From Desulfovibrio sp. (GTDB lineage Bacteria; Desulfobacterota; Desulfovibrionia; Desulfovibrionales; Desulfovibrionaceae), in assembly GCA_017528345.1 (NCBI GenBank), contig JAFXOX010000065.1, positions 27,699 through 91,698 of the forward strand: a stretch of 64,000 nt of DNA. The letters run 5' to 3'. Of this stretch, positions 26,234-35,183 are shown one piece after another. The translations under genes were made by a program, and so were the position numbers. The notes under the pieces were generated by a model. The model had not been told where the DNA came from, ran no database searches, and saw only the letters and a list, made by a program, of their open reading frames with translations. The first letter of the stretch is position 1. Each line of letters opens with the position of its first letter.

Positions 26234-27658
26234 ATGCTCACACAGCCCCATGTCACACCTGTCATCCTCTGTGGGGGGAGCGGAACCAGACTCTGGCCGC
26301 TCTCACGCGTGCACGCACCCAAACAATTTGTGGATCTTGGCGGGGGACGCACGCTTTTTGGTGATACGCTCCAAAGAGTCTCCCCTATTTCCCAGGCAAA
26401 GCCTCCCATCATCGTGACCAGTGAGTCCCAGCGTTTTTCCGTCCTCAACCACCTCTCCCTTGTCAAGCAGGAAGCCCAGATCCTTCTTGAGCCCTGCCCA
26501 CGCGATACCGCGGCAGCCATAGCCTTAGCGGCCCTGGCCATGGGCAAGCAGGAAGACGATCTTCTGCTTGTGCTGCCGTCAGACCATGTCATCAAAGAAC
26601 CAGAGGCCTTCTGCAGCACAGTTTTGCAGGGCTTGAAGTGTGCCTCCGATGGCTATCTTGTGACCTTTGGTATTGTGCCCACGCGTCCTGAGACAGGCTA
26701 TGGCTATATTGAAGGGGGCGAGCTTCTTGAAGGGCCAGCCCGCCGTGTGGAACGCTTTCTGGAAAAACCGGATCTTGCCACGGCCAAGGTGTTCGCACAA
26801 AGCAGCGCATACTTCTGGAACAGCGGCATTTTTCTCTTCAAAGCCAAGGTATTTCTTGAGGAACTTGCCCACTTTGCCGCCGATATTCTCCAGGCAGTTG
26901 CCAGATCCTGGGAGATGCGCAATAAAGACGGCGTCTTCATCCGTCCCGAGGCTTCTGCCTTTACGGCAGCGCAAAGTCTCTCCATTGACTACGCAGTCAT
27001 GGAAAAAACGGAAAAAGCCTGTGTCCTGCCCCTTGCCGCAGGCTGGAGCGATCTTGGCAGCTGGGAGGCTTTTTACGAAAATGCCACCCCTGACGCCCAG
27101 GGCAATGTCTGTGCAGGCGATGTCCTCATAGAACAGTCGAGGAACAATTACCTCAAATCCTGCCACAGGCTTCTTGCTGTGGTCGGTGTGGACAATGTCG
27201 CCGTGGTGGAAACGGCTGATGCGGTGCTTGTGGCCTCCAGAGATCATGTGCAGTCGGTGAAAGCCATTGTTGACCGTCTAAAAAAAGACAAGCGCAGGGA
27301 ATGTATTGAGCACAGACTAGTACAGAGGCCCTGGGGAAGCTATGAAATTCTGGCTCTGGATGCGCGTTTTCAAGTGAAACGCATTGTTGTGCATCCCAAG
27401 GCTGAGCTTTCCCTGCAAATGCACCATCATCGCGCCGAGCACTGGGTGGTGGTCAGCGGCACAGCGGAAGTGACCAAGGGAGAAGAGGTTTTTCTCCTCA
27501 CAGAAAATGAATCCACCTTTATTCCTCTTGGACAGAAGCACCGTCTGCGCAATCCCGGCATCATCCCCCTGGAAATCATTGAAATTCAGTCGGGTTCCTA
27601 TCTTGGCGAAGATGATATTGTACGATATGAAGACCGCTACAAACGCATCCACGCCTAA
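26234..27658 (+). CDS. manC: Mannose-1-phosphate guanylyltransferase / mannose-6-phosphate isomerase
   Basis: This 474-residue bifunctional AlgA/ManC-type enzyme makes GDP-mannose. The nucleotidyltransferase domain begins PVILCGGSGTRLWPLSR, with FVDLGGGRTLF and FLEKPD later. The C-terminal cupin isomerase domain has RPWGSYEIL and QMHHHRAEHW with its metal histidines. ATG 26234 follows AAGGAG by six bases, better than the in-frame ATG 26213. It lies 25 bases after the broken manB, so the two formed one operon for surface polysaccharide precursor supply. Confidence 0.94.
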   Translation: MLTQPHVTPVILCGGSGTRLWPLSRVHAPKQFVDLGGGRTLFGDTLQRVSPISQAKPPIIVTSESQRFSVLNHLSLVKQEAQILLEPCPRDTAAAIALAALAMGKQEDDLLLVLPSDHVIKEPEAFCSTVLQGLKCASDGYLVTFGIVPTRPETGYGYIEGGELLEGPARRVERFLEKPDLATAKVFAQSSAYFWNSGIFLFKAKVFLEELAHFAADILQAVARSWEMRNKDGVFIRPEASAFTAAQSLSIDYAVMEKTEKACVLPLAAGWSDLGSWEAFYENATPDAQGNVCAGDVLIEQSRNNYLKSCHRLLAVVGVDNVAVVETADAVLVASRDHVQSVKAIVDRLKKDKRRECIEHRLVQRPWGSYEILALDARFQVKRIVVHPKAELSLQMHHHRAEHWVVVSGTAEVTKGEEVFLLTENESTFIPLGQKHRLRNPGIIPLEIIEIQSGSYLGEDDIVRYEDRYKRIHA

Positions 27659-27679
27659 CCTTAACCCTGTGAGCCACTC

Positions 27680-28303
27680 ATGCCCTTAGCCGATTTTCCC
27701 CTTGGCCCGCTTCAGACCAATAGCTACGTGCTCCATCAGAACAAGAAGGCCTGTGTCATTGATGTGGGGGGAGACCCCACCCCCATTCTTGAATACCTGA
27801 GCACCCATGAGCTGGAACTTGCCGCCATCTGTCTCACGCATCTCCACTTTGACCACCTCTATGGGGTGGCAGGTCTGCATCATGCCACAAAGGCCAAAGT
27901 CTACGCGCCCAAGGGAGACGCCCCTATTGCCCAGACAGAAGCCAGTCAGGGCGGCATCTGGGGTTTTCCCCTGGTGGAACCCTTTGAAAGCGTGGATGTG
28001 CCCATGGGTGACACGCAATTTGCCGATCTTCCCTGTAGGGTTCTCTTAACTCCCGGGCACACGCCTGGCAGTGTCTCCTACTATTTCCCCAGTGAAGGTC
28101 TGCTTTTTTCAGGGGATGCCCTCTTCTACCGCTCAGTGGGCCGGACGGATTTTCCCATGGGCAATACCGAGCAGCTTTTGACAGCTATCAAAACGCAGCT
28201 TTTTACACTGCCGGCTGCGACCCGGGTGCTTCCAGGCCACGGACCTGAAACAACCATTGGCGATGAAAAAGCCAATAATCCCATCTGTGGGGACTTTTCC
28301 TAA
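27680..28303 (+). CDS. MBL-fold metallohydrolase, glyoxalase II-like
   Basis: This 207-residue protein carries the zinc motif THLHFDHLYG, the later histidine in TPGHTPGSVSYY, FSGDALF and the final LPGHGPET. The size fits short glyoxalase-II-like hydrolases (YcbL type), which hydrolyse thioesters such as lactoylglutathione or related low-molecular-weight thiols. The substrate cannot be told. Its stop codon abuts the GTG of the next gene, so the two are translationally linked. Confidence 0.88.
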   Translation: MPLADFPLGPLQTNSYVLHQNKKACVIDVGGDPTPILEYLSTHELELAAICLTHLHFDHLYGVAGLHHATKAKVYAPKGDAPIAQTEASQGGIWGFPLVEPFESVDVPMGDTQFADLPCRVLLTPGHTPGSVSYYFPSEGLLFSGDALFYRSVGRTDFPMGNTEQLLTAIKTQLFTLPAATRVLPGHGPETTIGDEKANNPICGDFS

Positions 28304-28897
28304 GTGCCGGAAATTGTCCTTTGCAATGCAAGCCCCCATGTCCATGGCGTCTGCGATGCCATTATGGACTGTCTTGTGCAGATTGATAGCCAGGTGCAGC
28401 CTCTTGTTCTGCGCAGGGAAACCATTGCGCCCTGCCAGGGCTGCCGCAGCTGCAGCACAGAGCCTTTTGCCTGTCCACTCGATACGGCAGGGGATACGGC
28501 AAAAGACTGTCTGCTCAGACTTGCCAAAGCCAAACTGCTCCTGTTCTGTGCCCCTATCTATTTTTATGCGCTACCAGCCATGGCCAAGGCTCTCATTGAC
28601 CGCAGTCAACGTTTCTATACCAATCCTCTGCCTGCGCAAAACAGCACAACCCTTGTCCTGCTCACAGCGGCCCGCAACAGAGGGGAGCAGCTTTTCACAG
28701 GCAGCCTCCTCACGCTGCGCTATTTCTTTTCCCAGCTTGGCCGCACCATCACCCAGGCCAAAACCGTCCGTGGACTCGACCTGCGCGAGGATTTTCTGCA
28801 CAATGGATCTCTGCAAAAGGAGCTGACAGACTGGTTTGGGCAGTGGCTCAGAAAAGACCGTGGTGAACACATATGGCCAAAGCAGGAGCTTGGGTAA
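28304..28897 (+). CDS. Flavodoxin-fold NAD(P)H-dependent FMN reductase / iron-sulfur flavoprotein
   Basis: This 197-residue protein starts at a GTG immediately after the preceding stop. CQGCRSCSTEPFAC matches the compact cysteine motif of the iron-sulfur flavoprotein family (CxxCxxC plus C). APIYFYALPAMAKALIDRS is the FMN-binding loop of NADPH-dependent FMN reductases. It probably moves electrons in the cytoplasm; the partner is unknown. The following 290 bases hold no gene I recognise, only a small GACAAA/TTTGTC hairpin at 28929-28946. Confidence 0.82.
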   Translation: MPEIVLCNASPHVHGVCDAIMDCLVQIDSQVQPLVLRRETIAPCQGCRSCSTEPFACPLDTAGDTAKDCLLRLAKAKLLLFCAPIYFYALPAMAKALIDRSQRFYTNPLPAQNSTTLVLLTAARNRGEQLFTGSLLTLRYFFSQLGRTITQAKTVRGLDLREDFLHNGSLQKELTDWFGQWLRKDRGEHIWPKQELG

Positions 28898-29187
28898 GAC
28901 GGAGCTCCTTGTGTGGCCCACAAAAAGCGACAAAATTGCCTTTGTCACGCAGAACAGGTAAACTGGTTTTGCGCCATTGCCATTGCACAGGATACCATTA
29001 TCTTTACTGACAAAAGGCTTTGCCTGGGAACATACAATTGCTCAAGAATCGTCCTGCAGCGATGGAAGTCCGATATGGGGGAGACTGCAACAATCTCCCA
29101 AGTTCGCAAACACAGATACGCATCGTGTTCGCCATGTTTTTCACTTTTTTCCTTCTCCCGGCCTTTCGCATTGGGGAGGCTTAGGCT

Positions 29188-30144
29188 ATGGCAAAAGTCC
29201 GCACATGTTTTCTGGGACTCCTCTGGGCTGTGCTCAGTGTCTTCTGTGCCCACACCCTCATTCACGCTCAGGTCACCCTGCTCATTCCCGCCAAACCCGA
29301 TATCAGCGTCCCCAAACAAGCCCAGGACAAAAAAGAGGCCAAAGGCAGTCCCAAGGACGCACAGAAAGAGCCGGCCGCAAAACCTGCCCAGACCAACAGC
29401 ACAGAACCTGCCAGTCAGGATCTTGAAATGCGTCTTCCAAGCATCGATGAGGAAAACGACCTGCTCATCACCCTGATGGATCCCTTTGCCAATCAGGGTT
29501 TTGCCATGGATCCCCCCCAGTCCTTCACTGTTCTCCGCTATAATCGCGAGGGACAAAGCAAGGATGGCCATCTTCTGCCCGTGCGCCGAGATCTTCTGGG
29601 GGATGTGGAAGAAATCCTCTATAAGGGACAAAAAGCCTGGGGCGCCAATGTTGGCCTTGTGCATCCGGGTCTTTTTCAGTTTGTGCTGGAAACCAAACCG
29701 TGGTGGGATGAAAAGCAGAAGACGTTTCTGCAGCAGTCCGTCAAGGTGATGGTGCCCGTCTACGGAGAAGACGCAGGCTGGCATGAGAGCACAGGCCAGC
29801 GTTTTGAAATTGTGCCGCTGACACGGCCTTTCGGGCTGACGGCCCCGCAGACCTTCACGGGCCGGGTGCTTCTGGAAAACCGGCCTCTGCCGGGAGCTCA
29901 GGTGACACTCTACAGAATCAATACCGACGGGCAAAAAGTTCCCACACACTGGCATCAATCCCTGAGTTTGCGCAGCAATGCCAACGGGGAATTCAGTTTT
30001 ACCGCCAACAGGGCTGGCTGGTGGTGTGCCATGGCCCATCTTGAGGGTGCCCCCCTCAAAGGTGCGGACGGACAGCCCAAAACCCTGCAACTGGGTACGC
30101 TTTTCTGGTTCTTTGTGGATTCAGAAAGTGCCAATGCCCGTTGA
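29188..30144 (+). CDS. DUF4198 domain periplasmic protein (nickel/cobalt transport-associated type)
   Basis: This 318-residue protein has a signal sequence (MAKVRTCFLGLLWAVLSVFC, likely cut after HA), a lysine/proline/alanine-rich linker to about residue 80, and then a beta-rich DUF4198 region: a core followed by a carboxypeptidase-regulatory-like module (FTGRVLLENRPLPGAQVTLY, NANGEFSFTANRAGWWC). In relatives such proteins sit beside NikMNQO-type nickel importers. No such transporter is in this window, so the role here is only inferred. GGGGAGG lies eight bases before the ATG. Confidence 0.75.
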   Translation: MAKVRTCFLGLLWAVLSVFCAHTLIHAQVTLLIPAKPDISVPKQAQDKKEAKGSPKDAQKEPAAKPAQTNSTEPASQDLEMRLPSIDEENDLLITLMDPFANQGFAMDPPQSFTVLRYNREGQSKDGHLLPVRRDLLGDVEEILYKGQKAWGANVGLVHPGLFQFVLETKPWWDEKQKTFLQQSVKVMVPVYGEDAGWHESTGQRFEIVPLTRPFGLTAPQTFTGRVLLENRPLPGAQVTLYRINTDGQKVPTHWHQSLSLRSNANGEFSFTANRAGWWCAMAHLEGAPLKGADGQPKTLQLGTLFWFFVDSESANAR

Positions 30145-30197
30145 CGTTTGGAATCAGGCCCACAGCCTTTACGGCTGGCAAACAGACAAGGAAAATC

Positions 30198-30250
30198 TGG
30201 AGGCAGCGAATCCGCCCTGAACATACAGGGTATCTACGCTGAAGACTCTT
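30198..30250 (+). promoter_or_regulatory. Hairpin-bridged ribosome binding site of the Tim44-like gene
   Basis: GGAGG (30199-30203) is followed directly by outer stem CAGCG (30204-30208) with CGCTG (30237-30241), enclosing an inner stem CCCTG/CAGGG (30215-30219 with 30226-30230). Nine bases (AAGACTCTT) then reach ATG 30251. Without folding, the Shine-Dalgarno would be 47 bases away; no other is present. Confidence 0.55.
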
Positions 30251-31177
30251 ATGAAACATTGCCTAGCCTTTTGCATTGTGTTCCTCGCCCTTTCGACCTT
30301 GGGGCTGACCTGCATCGATGACAGCTGGGCCGCCCGTATGGGTGGCGGACGCTCCTTCGGCAGTCAGCCGACCATGCGCACTCCAACTGTAGCTCCGCGC
30401 CCCATGCAATCCCCAAGGCAGCAGCCCTACACCAATCCCTCAGCGGCAGCTCCTGCCCGCACTGGCGGCATGGGTGCCATGGGCGGACTTTTTGGCGGTC
30501 TTCTGGCCGGTACGGTGTTAGGCTCACTGCTTGGCGGCGGTTCTGCTGCCGGAGCTGCCGGTGGTGGCATTGGTTTTATCGATGTCATCCTTTTTGGTCT
30601 GCTCATCTGGTTCGGTCTGAAATTCTTCAGACGCATGCGCGGCGCTCAACAGGAGCCATCACCCCAGCCGGGCTATCAGCAGGGCTATCAGCGGGACTAT
30701 TCCATGCGGCAGGATAACGGCTATCAGCAGGGTTCCAACGCCTGGGATCGTCTGCGCGATTCCGTCAATCCCGGGCAGGGTGTCAGTGGCTTTGGCGCCC
30801 CCTCTGTGCCTGCCGATTTCGATGTGGAAGAATTTCTGCAGGGGGCTAAATCCGCCTATGTGCGCATGCAGTCCTCGTGGGATCAGCGCGATCTGGAAGA
30901 TATCGCCCAGTTTGCCACCCCTGCCGTCATGGAGGTTTTGCGTGAGCAGATGGCTGAAGATCCCAATCCTTCCCACACAGAGCTGATCAATATTTCCGTG
31001 CAGCTGATGGGCGTACACACTGAAGGCAGGACCCAGAGAGCGCAGGTCTATTTTGACGTTCTGCTGCGCGAGGATCCCAGTCAGCAACGTCCGGAGCCTG
31101 CCCGTGAGGTCTGGCATTTCCTCAGAACGCTGCCCGACGGCACCTGGAAGCTTGATGGCATTCAACAGGCCAACTAG
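30251..31177 (+). CDS. Tim44-like domain membrane protein
   Basis: This 308-residue protein has an N-terminal signal segment (MKHCLAFCIVFLALSTLGL), a low-complexity proline/glutamine part and a glycine-rich stretch (GGLFGGLLAGTVLGSLLGGG). One transmembrane helix (IDVILFGLLIWFGLKFF) follows, then a cytosolic Tim44-like domain of about 140 residues ending WHFLRTLPDGTWKLDGIQQ. Bacterial Tim44-like proteins are membrane-associated and of unclear role. tpx follows after 11 bases. Initiation probably depends on the hairpin-bridged site. Confidence 0.85.
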   Translation: MKHCLAFCIVFLALSTLGLTCIDDSWAARMGGGRSFGSQPTMRTPTVAPRPMQSPRQQPYTNPSAAAPARTGGMGAMGGLFGGLLAGTVLGSLLGGGSAAGAAGGGIGFIDVILFGLLIWFGLKFFRRMRGAQQEPSPQPGYQQGYQRDYSMRQDNGYQQGSNAWDRLRDSVNPGQGVSGFGAPSVPADFDVEEFLQGAKSAYVRMQSSWDQRDLEDIAQFATPAVMEVLREQMAEDPNPSHTELINISVQLMGVHTEGRTQRAQVYFDVLLREDPSQQRPEPAREVWHFLRTLPDGTWKLDGIQQAN

Positions 31178-31188
31178 GAGGGAGTCTC

Positions 31189-31692
31189 ATGAGTACTGTG
31201 ACCTTTGCCGGCAATACCATGCACCTTGCAGGCAATCTTCCCGAAGTCAATGGGAAAGCGCCTGACTTTTCCCTGACCGACAAGGACCTTGCCCTGCGTA
31301 AGCTCAGTGACTATGCGGGAAAGATCCTGGTTCTCGTCTGCGTGCCCTCCTTGGACACGCCTGTCTGCGATATGGAAGTCAGACGCTTCAATACGGAAGC
31401 GCAGGCTCTTTCCAAGGACGTTGCCATTGTCTGCGCAAGCCGTGACCTGCCCTTTGCCCAGGCGCGCTGGTGCGGGGCAGCCGGTATCTCAGCCGTTGAG
31501 GCTCTGTCCGACTACCGCAGCGGCGCTTTTGGGAAAGCCTATGGCATTTACGTGCAAGAGTTAGATCTCCTGGCCAGGGCCGTCTTTGTCATTGACCGGG
31601 AAGGGATTCTGCGCTACCGGCAGCTTGTGCCTGAGGTGGCCAATGAACCTGACTATGCAGAAGTTCTCAGCTGCGTCAAACAGCTTGTCTAA
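31189..31692 (+). CDS. tpx: Thiol peroxidase, atypical 2-Cys peroxiredoxin
   Basis: This 167-residue enzyme reduces peroxides using thioredoxin. The peroxidatic cysteine is in VPSLDTPVCD and the resolving cysteine in FAQARWCGAAG; both Tpx positions are filled. The N-terminus VTFAGNTMHLAGNLP is typical. GGAGGG lies directly before the start at good spacing. It is close behind the Tim44-like gene. A strong hairpin without a T run follows its stop. Confidence 0.96.
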   Translation: MSTVTFAGNTMHLAGNLPEVNGKAPDFSLTDKDLALRKLSDYAGKILVLVCVPSLDTPVCDMEVRRFNTEAQALSKDVAIVCASRDLPFAQARWCGAAGISAVEALSDYRSGAFGKAYGIYVQELDLLARAVFVIDREGILRYRQLVPEVANEPDYAEVLSCVKQLV

Positions 31693-31700
31693 TATCTATC

Positions 31701-31724
31701 AGCCAGGGCCCGAGGGCCCTGGCT
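31701..31724 (+). terminator. Strong hairpin between tpx and the thioesterase gene
   Basis: A perfect ten-base GC-rich stem AGCCAGGGCC/GGCCCTGGCT with loop CGAG starts eight bases after the tpx stop. No T tract follows on either side, so it may protect mRNA 3' ends or attenuate rather than act as a classic intrinsic terminator. Confidence 0.55.
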
Positions 31725-31751
31725 TGCTAAACAGAGGTGGGCAAACGCACC

Positions 31752-32168
31752 ATGTCCAATCCAGTTGTTGAAAGGGATCAGATCTTACGGCTCATGGATA
31801 TGCAGGTCCTTGAGCTCAGACCCGGCTATGCGAAAATCTCCATGCCTTTGAGCGACAAGGTGAAAAACGGCATGGGCTTTGCCCACGGCGGGACCATTTT
31901 TTCCTTGGCTGATATTGCCTTTGGCGCTGCGGCCAACGAGGGATGCGAGCAGTTTGTGGTAACCTTGAGCACGTCCATAGAATACTTACGACCCGGCTCC
32001 CAGGGGCCTCTCGTTGCCGAAGCCAAAGTCATACGCGGTGGCAAGCGCATTCAAAACTATGAAGTTGATGTCTTTGACGGAACAGGAGCGCTCATTGCGA
32101 GAACCATGACCAGTGGCTATACCACGACCTCACAGCTCTATCCCAATGGGCACGGAAACAACGCGTAA
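31752..32168 (+). CDS. PaaI-family hotdog-fold thioesterase
   Basis: This protein of about 138 residues has the hotdog motif NGMGFAHGGTIFSLADIAFG, with the catalytic aspartate of PaaI-type acyl-CoA thioesterases, and STSIEYLRPG. It hydrolyses acyl- or phenylacyl-CoA; the true substrate is unknown. ATG 31752 gives the usual N-terminus SNPVVERDQILRLM. A GTG at 31737 is in frame and closer to AGAGG, so the start is uncertain by five residues. It converges with mgtE. Confidence 0.88.
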   Translation: MSNPVVERDQILRLMDMQVLELRPGYAKISMPLSDKVKNGMGFAHGGTIFSLADIAFGAAANEGCEQFVVTLSTSIEYLRPGSQGPLVAEAKVIRGGKRIQNYEVDVFDGTGALIARTMTSGYTTTSQLYPNGHGNNA

Positions 32169-32181
32169 AAAGAACGGATCG

Positions 32182-33579
32182 TCAGAAGAGCACCACAGTG
32201 GCAAGCCCCAAGAAAATAAAAAAGCCGGCACTGTCGGTGATGGTGGTGAGAAAGATACTTGAGGCCTGAGCCGGATCACGGCCCAGGGCACGGAAGATAA
32301 GGGGTATGGAGCCCCCTGCCACAGCCCCCAGAAGCATGTCACAGAGTAACGAGCCACCCATGACACAGCCGACAAGGAAATTCTGGGTAAAGCCCCAGGC
32401 GCCGGCAAAAGCCAGGATCGCCATGCACACGCCTGTGACAAGACCGATTTTGCCCTCTCTGAGAACGGCCATCCAGGCTTTTTTCTGATCAAAGCGATCT
32501 GTGGCAAGCTGTCTGATCATCACAGCGAGGGCCTGCTGGCCGGTATTGCCGGCCTGATTGGCAATCATGGGCATGAGCACGGCCAAAACAGCCATCTGGG
32601 CTATGGATCCTTCAAACATATAGACAACCCAGGCCGAAAGAGCTGAGTTGACCATATTGATCACAAGCCAGGGCAGGCGCTTGCGCACACTTTCAAGCCA
32701 GGGGGTGTCCACACTTTCTTCGGGGTCCGCACCCACCATGCCCAGCATATCCGCACTGGCCTCTTCGTGCATGATATCCATGATATCGTCGTAGGTCACA
32801 AGGCCCATGATATGTCCCTCGTAGTCCACGACAGGAATGGCCAGGTAATTGTAATGGGAAAGCAGAGAGGCGACTTCTCCCTTGTCCATATCGTAGGGGA
32901 CACTTACCACGCTCTGACCGGCCACGGCATCGGCTAAAATGGTTCCCGGCCTTGAGAGCATGAGATTGCGCAGGGAAAGCACGCCCACAAGGATATCCTT
33001 GTCATCGACCACATAGGCATAATAGGGGTTTTCCTTTTCCTCCATTTCACTGCGAATGCGTGCAATGGCCCCGTCCACGGTCAGCGTCTGCTCAACTAAA
33101 ATCAACTCGGTATTCATCACGCCGGCGGCCGAATCAGGATCAAAATTCAGCAGATTGCGCAGCTCTTCGGAATCTTCCTTGCCAAGATGTCCCAAGAGCA
33201 CATCTCTGTGATCCTCGTCCAGTTCATCGAGAACGTCAGCAGCATCATCGGGGTCCATTTCCGCAATAATCTGCGCTGCGGTATCCGCATCCAGATTTTC
33301 CAGAACATCGACGGCGACGTTTTCTTCAAGTTCGGCCAGCGCTTCTGCGGCATCTTCCTTGGGCATATGCCGAAGCGCACAGACCTGCTTTTCAAGGCTC
33401 AGATTTTCGAGATGATCGGCGAGATCGGCGGGATGAACAAAGGACGCTTCCTCACTGGCCTCACGGCAGGCCTCCGGGATACTGATGCCGTGCTGATCTT
33501 CTTTGGCGGAAGCCGTGCTGCTTGCCTCTGACACAGGCTCGGGCAGGGAGTTCTGCTTCTCAGGTGTTGGCGTATCCAT
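32182..33579 (-). CDS. mgtE: Magnesium transporter MgtE
   Basis: This protein of about 465 residues has an acidic helical N-domain (HPADLADHLENL, MDPDDAADVLDEL), two CBS domains (AYVVDDKDILVGVL, YLAIPVVDYEGHIMGLVTYDD) and five C-terminal membrane helices with PMIANQAGNTGQQALAV, the Mg2+ pore signature. Cytosolic Mg2+ binding to the N and CBS domains closes the channel. ATG 33579 is chosen because a G6 tract lies six bases before it. The first 45 residues are a low-complexity extension rich in Ser, Glu and Pro. Confidence 0.95.
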   Translation of the reverse strand: MDTPTPEKQNSLPEPVSEASSTASAKEDQHGISIPEACREASEEASFVHPADLADHLENLSLEKQVCALRHMPKEDAAEALAELEENVAVDVLENLDADTAAQIIAEMDPDDAADVLDELDEDHRDVLLGHLGKEDSEELRNLLNFDPDSAAGVMNTELILVEQTLTVDGAIARIRSEMEEKENPYYAYVVDDKDILVGVLSLRNLMLSRPGTILADAVAGQSVVSVPYDMDKGEVASLLSHYNYLAIPVVDYEGHIMGLVTYDDIMDIMHEEASADMLGMVGADPEESVDTPWLESVRKRLPWLVINMVNSALSAWVVYMFEGSIAQMAVLAVLMPMIANQAGNTGQQALAVMIRQLATDRFDQKKAWMAVLREGKIGLVTGVCMAILAFAGAWGFTQNFLVGCVMGGSLLCDMLLGAVAGGSIPLIFRALGRDPAQASSIFLTTITDSAGFFIFLGLATVVLF

Positions 33580-33705
33580 AGTCATCCCCCCCTGTATGCG
33601 TTTGCCTGTCAACGTGACGAACGGTTTTTTATGTTAGCAGTATCGAGAGCAAGCCACAAGTCAAACGCAAACACACAACATTTTTCCAGCCAGCGAAGCT
33701 GGCCC

Positions 33706-33763
33706 AAGGAGGCGGCAAGCGTTTTGGTCACAGCATTGCTGTGACAGAAGCTTCCGAAAACCA
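33706..33763 (+). promoter_or_regulatory. Hairpin-bridged ribosome binding site of nadC
   Basis: AAGGAGG (33706-33712) is followed directly by CGG-C-AAGC (33713-33720), which pairs with GCTT-CCG (33750-33756) leaving one bulged C. Inside is a perfect eight-base stem GTCACAGC/GCTGTGAC (33727-33734 with 33738-33745). Seven bases (AAAACCA) then reach ATG 33764. The junction CCGAAAACCAATG nearly equals that of nadA (CCGAAAACTAATG), suggesting shared control. Confidence 0.6.
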
Positions 33764-34651
33764 ATGCAAAATTGGGTGACGTTTTTTGCCGGAAAAGGCC
33801 AGACATTTCTTGATCAGAACATTGCCCTCGCCCTGGCTGAGGACGATCGGGAACTCACGGCAGAAGGTCTTTTTGCACCAGATGAGCGCATGCAGGCTCA
33901 GATCAGAGCCAAGGAAACAACACCTGTCGTTGGGCTACCCCTCATCGGTCTTGTGCTCAGCAAACTGACCAAGGACTTTCGCTGGCAAAGTACTGTGCGC
34001 GAAGGCCAATGGGTTTTGGACAGGACAAACGTAGCCCGTATTTCTGCGCCAGCTGTGGCACTGCTCAAAGCCGAACGCGTCATCTTAAACTATATCTGCC
34101 ACCTCTCGGGCATTGCCAAACTCACGGCGTGCTACGTCGGAGAACTTGCCGGCACAGGCGTTCGCCTTCTTGATACGCGCAAAACCAGTCCAGGCCTGCG
34201 CTGGCTTGAAAAATACGCCGTACAGATGGGCGGTGGCTGCAATCACCGCATGGATCTCGCCCAGATGCTCATGCTCAAGGACAATCACATCGACGCGGCA
34301 GGATCCATCACCCGCGCTCTCGCCCGCTTACGCGCTGTCTATCATCCCTGTCCTCCCATTGAAGTAGAGTGTCGCAATATCGACCATGTCCGGGAGGCTG
34401 TGGCGGGAAAAGCCGATCGGATTATGCTCGACAATATGTCCAAAGATCAGCTGGCCCAAGCCTTAGCGTTGATTCCCAAAGAGCAAGAAGCTGAAATCAG
34501 CGGCGGTGTCACTCTGAAAAATCTCCGTGAGCTTGCCGAAATCGGTCCACGCCACGCGGATTTCATCTCTGTGGGCAGGCTGACCCACTCAGCTCGGGCC
34601 TCGGATTTTAGTATGACATTGACAAATCAGCAGTCTGAATCCGTGAAGTAA
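33764..34651 (+). CDS. nadC: Nicotinate-nucleotide pyrophosphorylase (quinolinate phosphoribosyltransferase)
   Basis: This 295-residue enzyme joins quinolinate and PRPP to nicotinate mononucleotide in NAD synthesis. Recognised segments: NYICHLSGIA, LLDTRKTSPGLR, GGGCNHRMDL, MLKDNHID, EVECRN, IMLDNM and EISGGVTL. It precedes nadA and nadB, so the three genes of aspartate-to-NAMN synthesis are clustered, but 1.2 kb of decayed DNA and hicB separate it from nadA. Initiation appears to use the hairpin-bridged site. Confidence 0.96.
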   Translation: MQNWVTFFAGKGQTFLDQNIALALAEDDRELTAEGLFAPDERMQAQIRAKETTPVVGLPLIGLVLSKLTKDFRWQSTVREGQWVLDRTNVARISAPAVALLKAERVILNYICHLSGIAKLTACYVGELAGTGVRLLDTRKTSPGLRWLEKYAVQMGGGCNHRMDLAQMLMLKDNHIDAAGSITRALARLRAVYHPCPPIEVECRNIDHVREAVAGKADRIMLDNMSKDQLAQALALIPKEQEAEISGGVTLKNLRELAEIGPRHADFISVGRLTHSARASDFSMTLTNQQSESVK

Positions 34652-34992
34652 TGTTTTGGCAAAGGAAGGCACAAAGACGTAGGGATACAGGTGCGTGAAA
34701 ATCTTGCACGTACTCGACCAGAGTCTACGCCACGACGTCTGCTCTCGGCGACATGGTATCGGGTTATGGCATCATTGCTTTTGCTTTTTCCGAAAAGTCG
34801 TACCCCTCTGTGTGCAAAAAAAGGGAGAGGATCTCTCTTCAAGCAAGAACATATGGTTTCCATCCTCAACCGCTTGGCTGCCCTCTGTAACCACCTGACA
34901 AACGGCCTTTCTGCTGAGAGCGACACCTCCAAGAAACAATTTCTATACGCATTCTCCAGAGACAAGCTTTTGACCATCAAGGTACTCGATGC
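34652..34992 (+). other. Intergenic stretch, nothing recognised
   Basis: Between nadC and the hicA remnant. Both strands hold open frames of about 100-175 codons, but none has a family match I know, a ribosome site or convincing composition. It may be debris that arrived with the toxin-antitoxin unit. Confidence 0.4.
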
Positions 34993-35146
34993 GTGAAACG
35001 ATAGATTATTCTCCGAAAACTCCAGGCAGCAGGATTTCCCTTTAACGGAAGGAGCAAAGCACACAAAAGTTGTTAACGCACATGGTATGAGAGTTTCAAC
35101 TCTTCCTCGCCATAATGAAGTGCGTGAAAAACGGCCCAAAAGATAG
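34993..35146 (+). pseudogene. Decayed HicA-type toxin gene
   Basis: From GTG 34993 the frame reads VKR, a TAG stop (35002-35004), then IILRKLQAAGFPFNGRSKAH, the N-terminal helix and strand of HicA-like mRNA interferases. The homology then continues in another frame with KVVNAHGMRVSTLPRHNEV, the family PRH block, and ends at TAG 35144-35146. So the gene carries a nonsense codon and a frameshift. It sits 37 bases before hicB, the usual hicA-hicB order. Recognition is by pattern only. Confidence 0.55.
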
Positions 35147-35183
35147 AAGAGCAAACCGGAGTGAAGCTGTTTGAGGAATTTTC

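Noticed and set aside
25612..26619. 335-codon minus-strand frame across manB and manC
   Set aside because: Antisense over two recognised genes and no family pattern.
28945..30090. 381-codon minus-strand frame
   Set aside because: Antisense to the DUF4198 gene, which has a signal peptide and ribosome site on the plus strand.
34627..35154. 175-codon minus-strand frame after nadC
   Set aside because: No ribosome site or family pattern, and it covers the hicA remnant; treated as chance.
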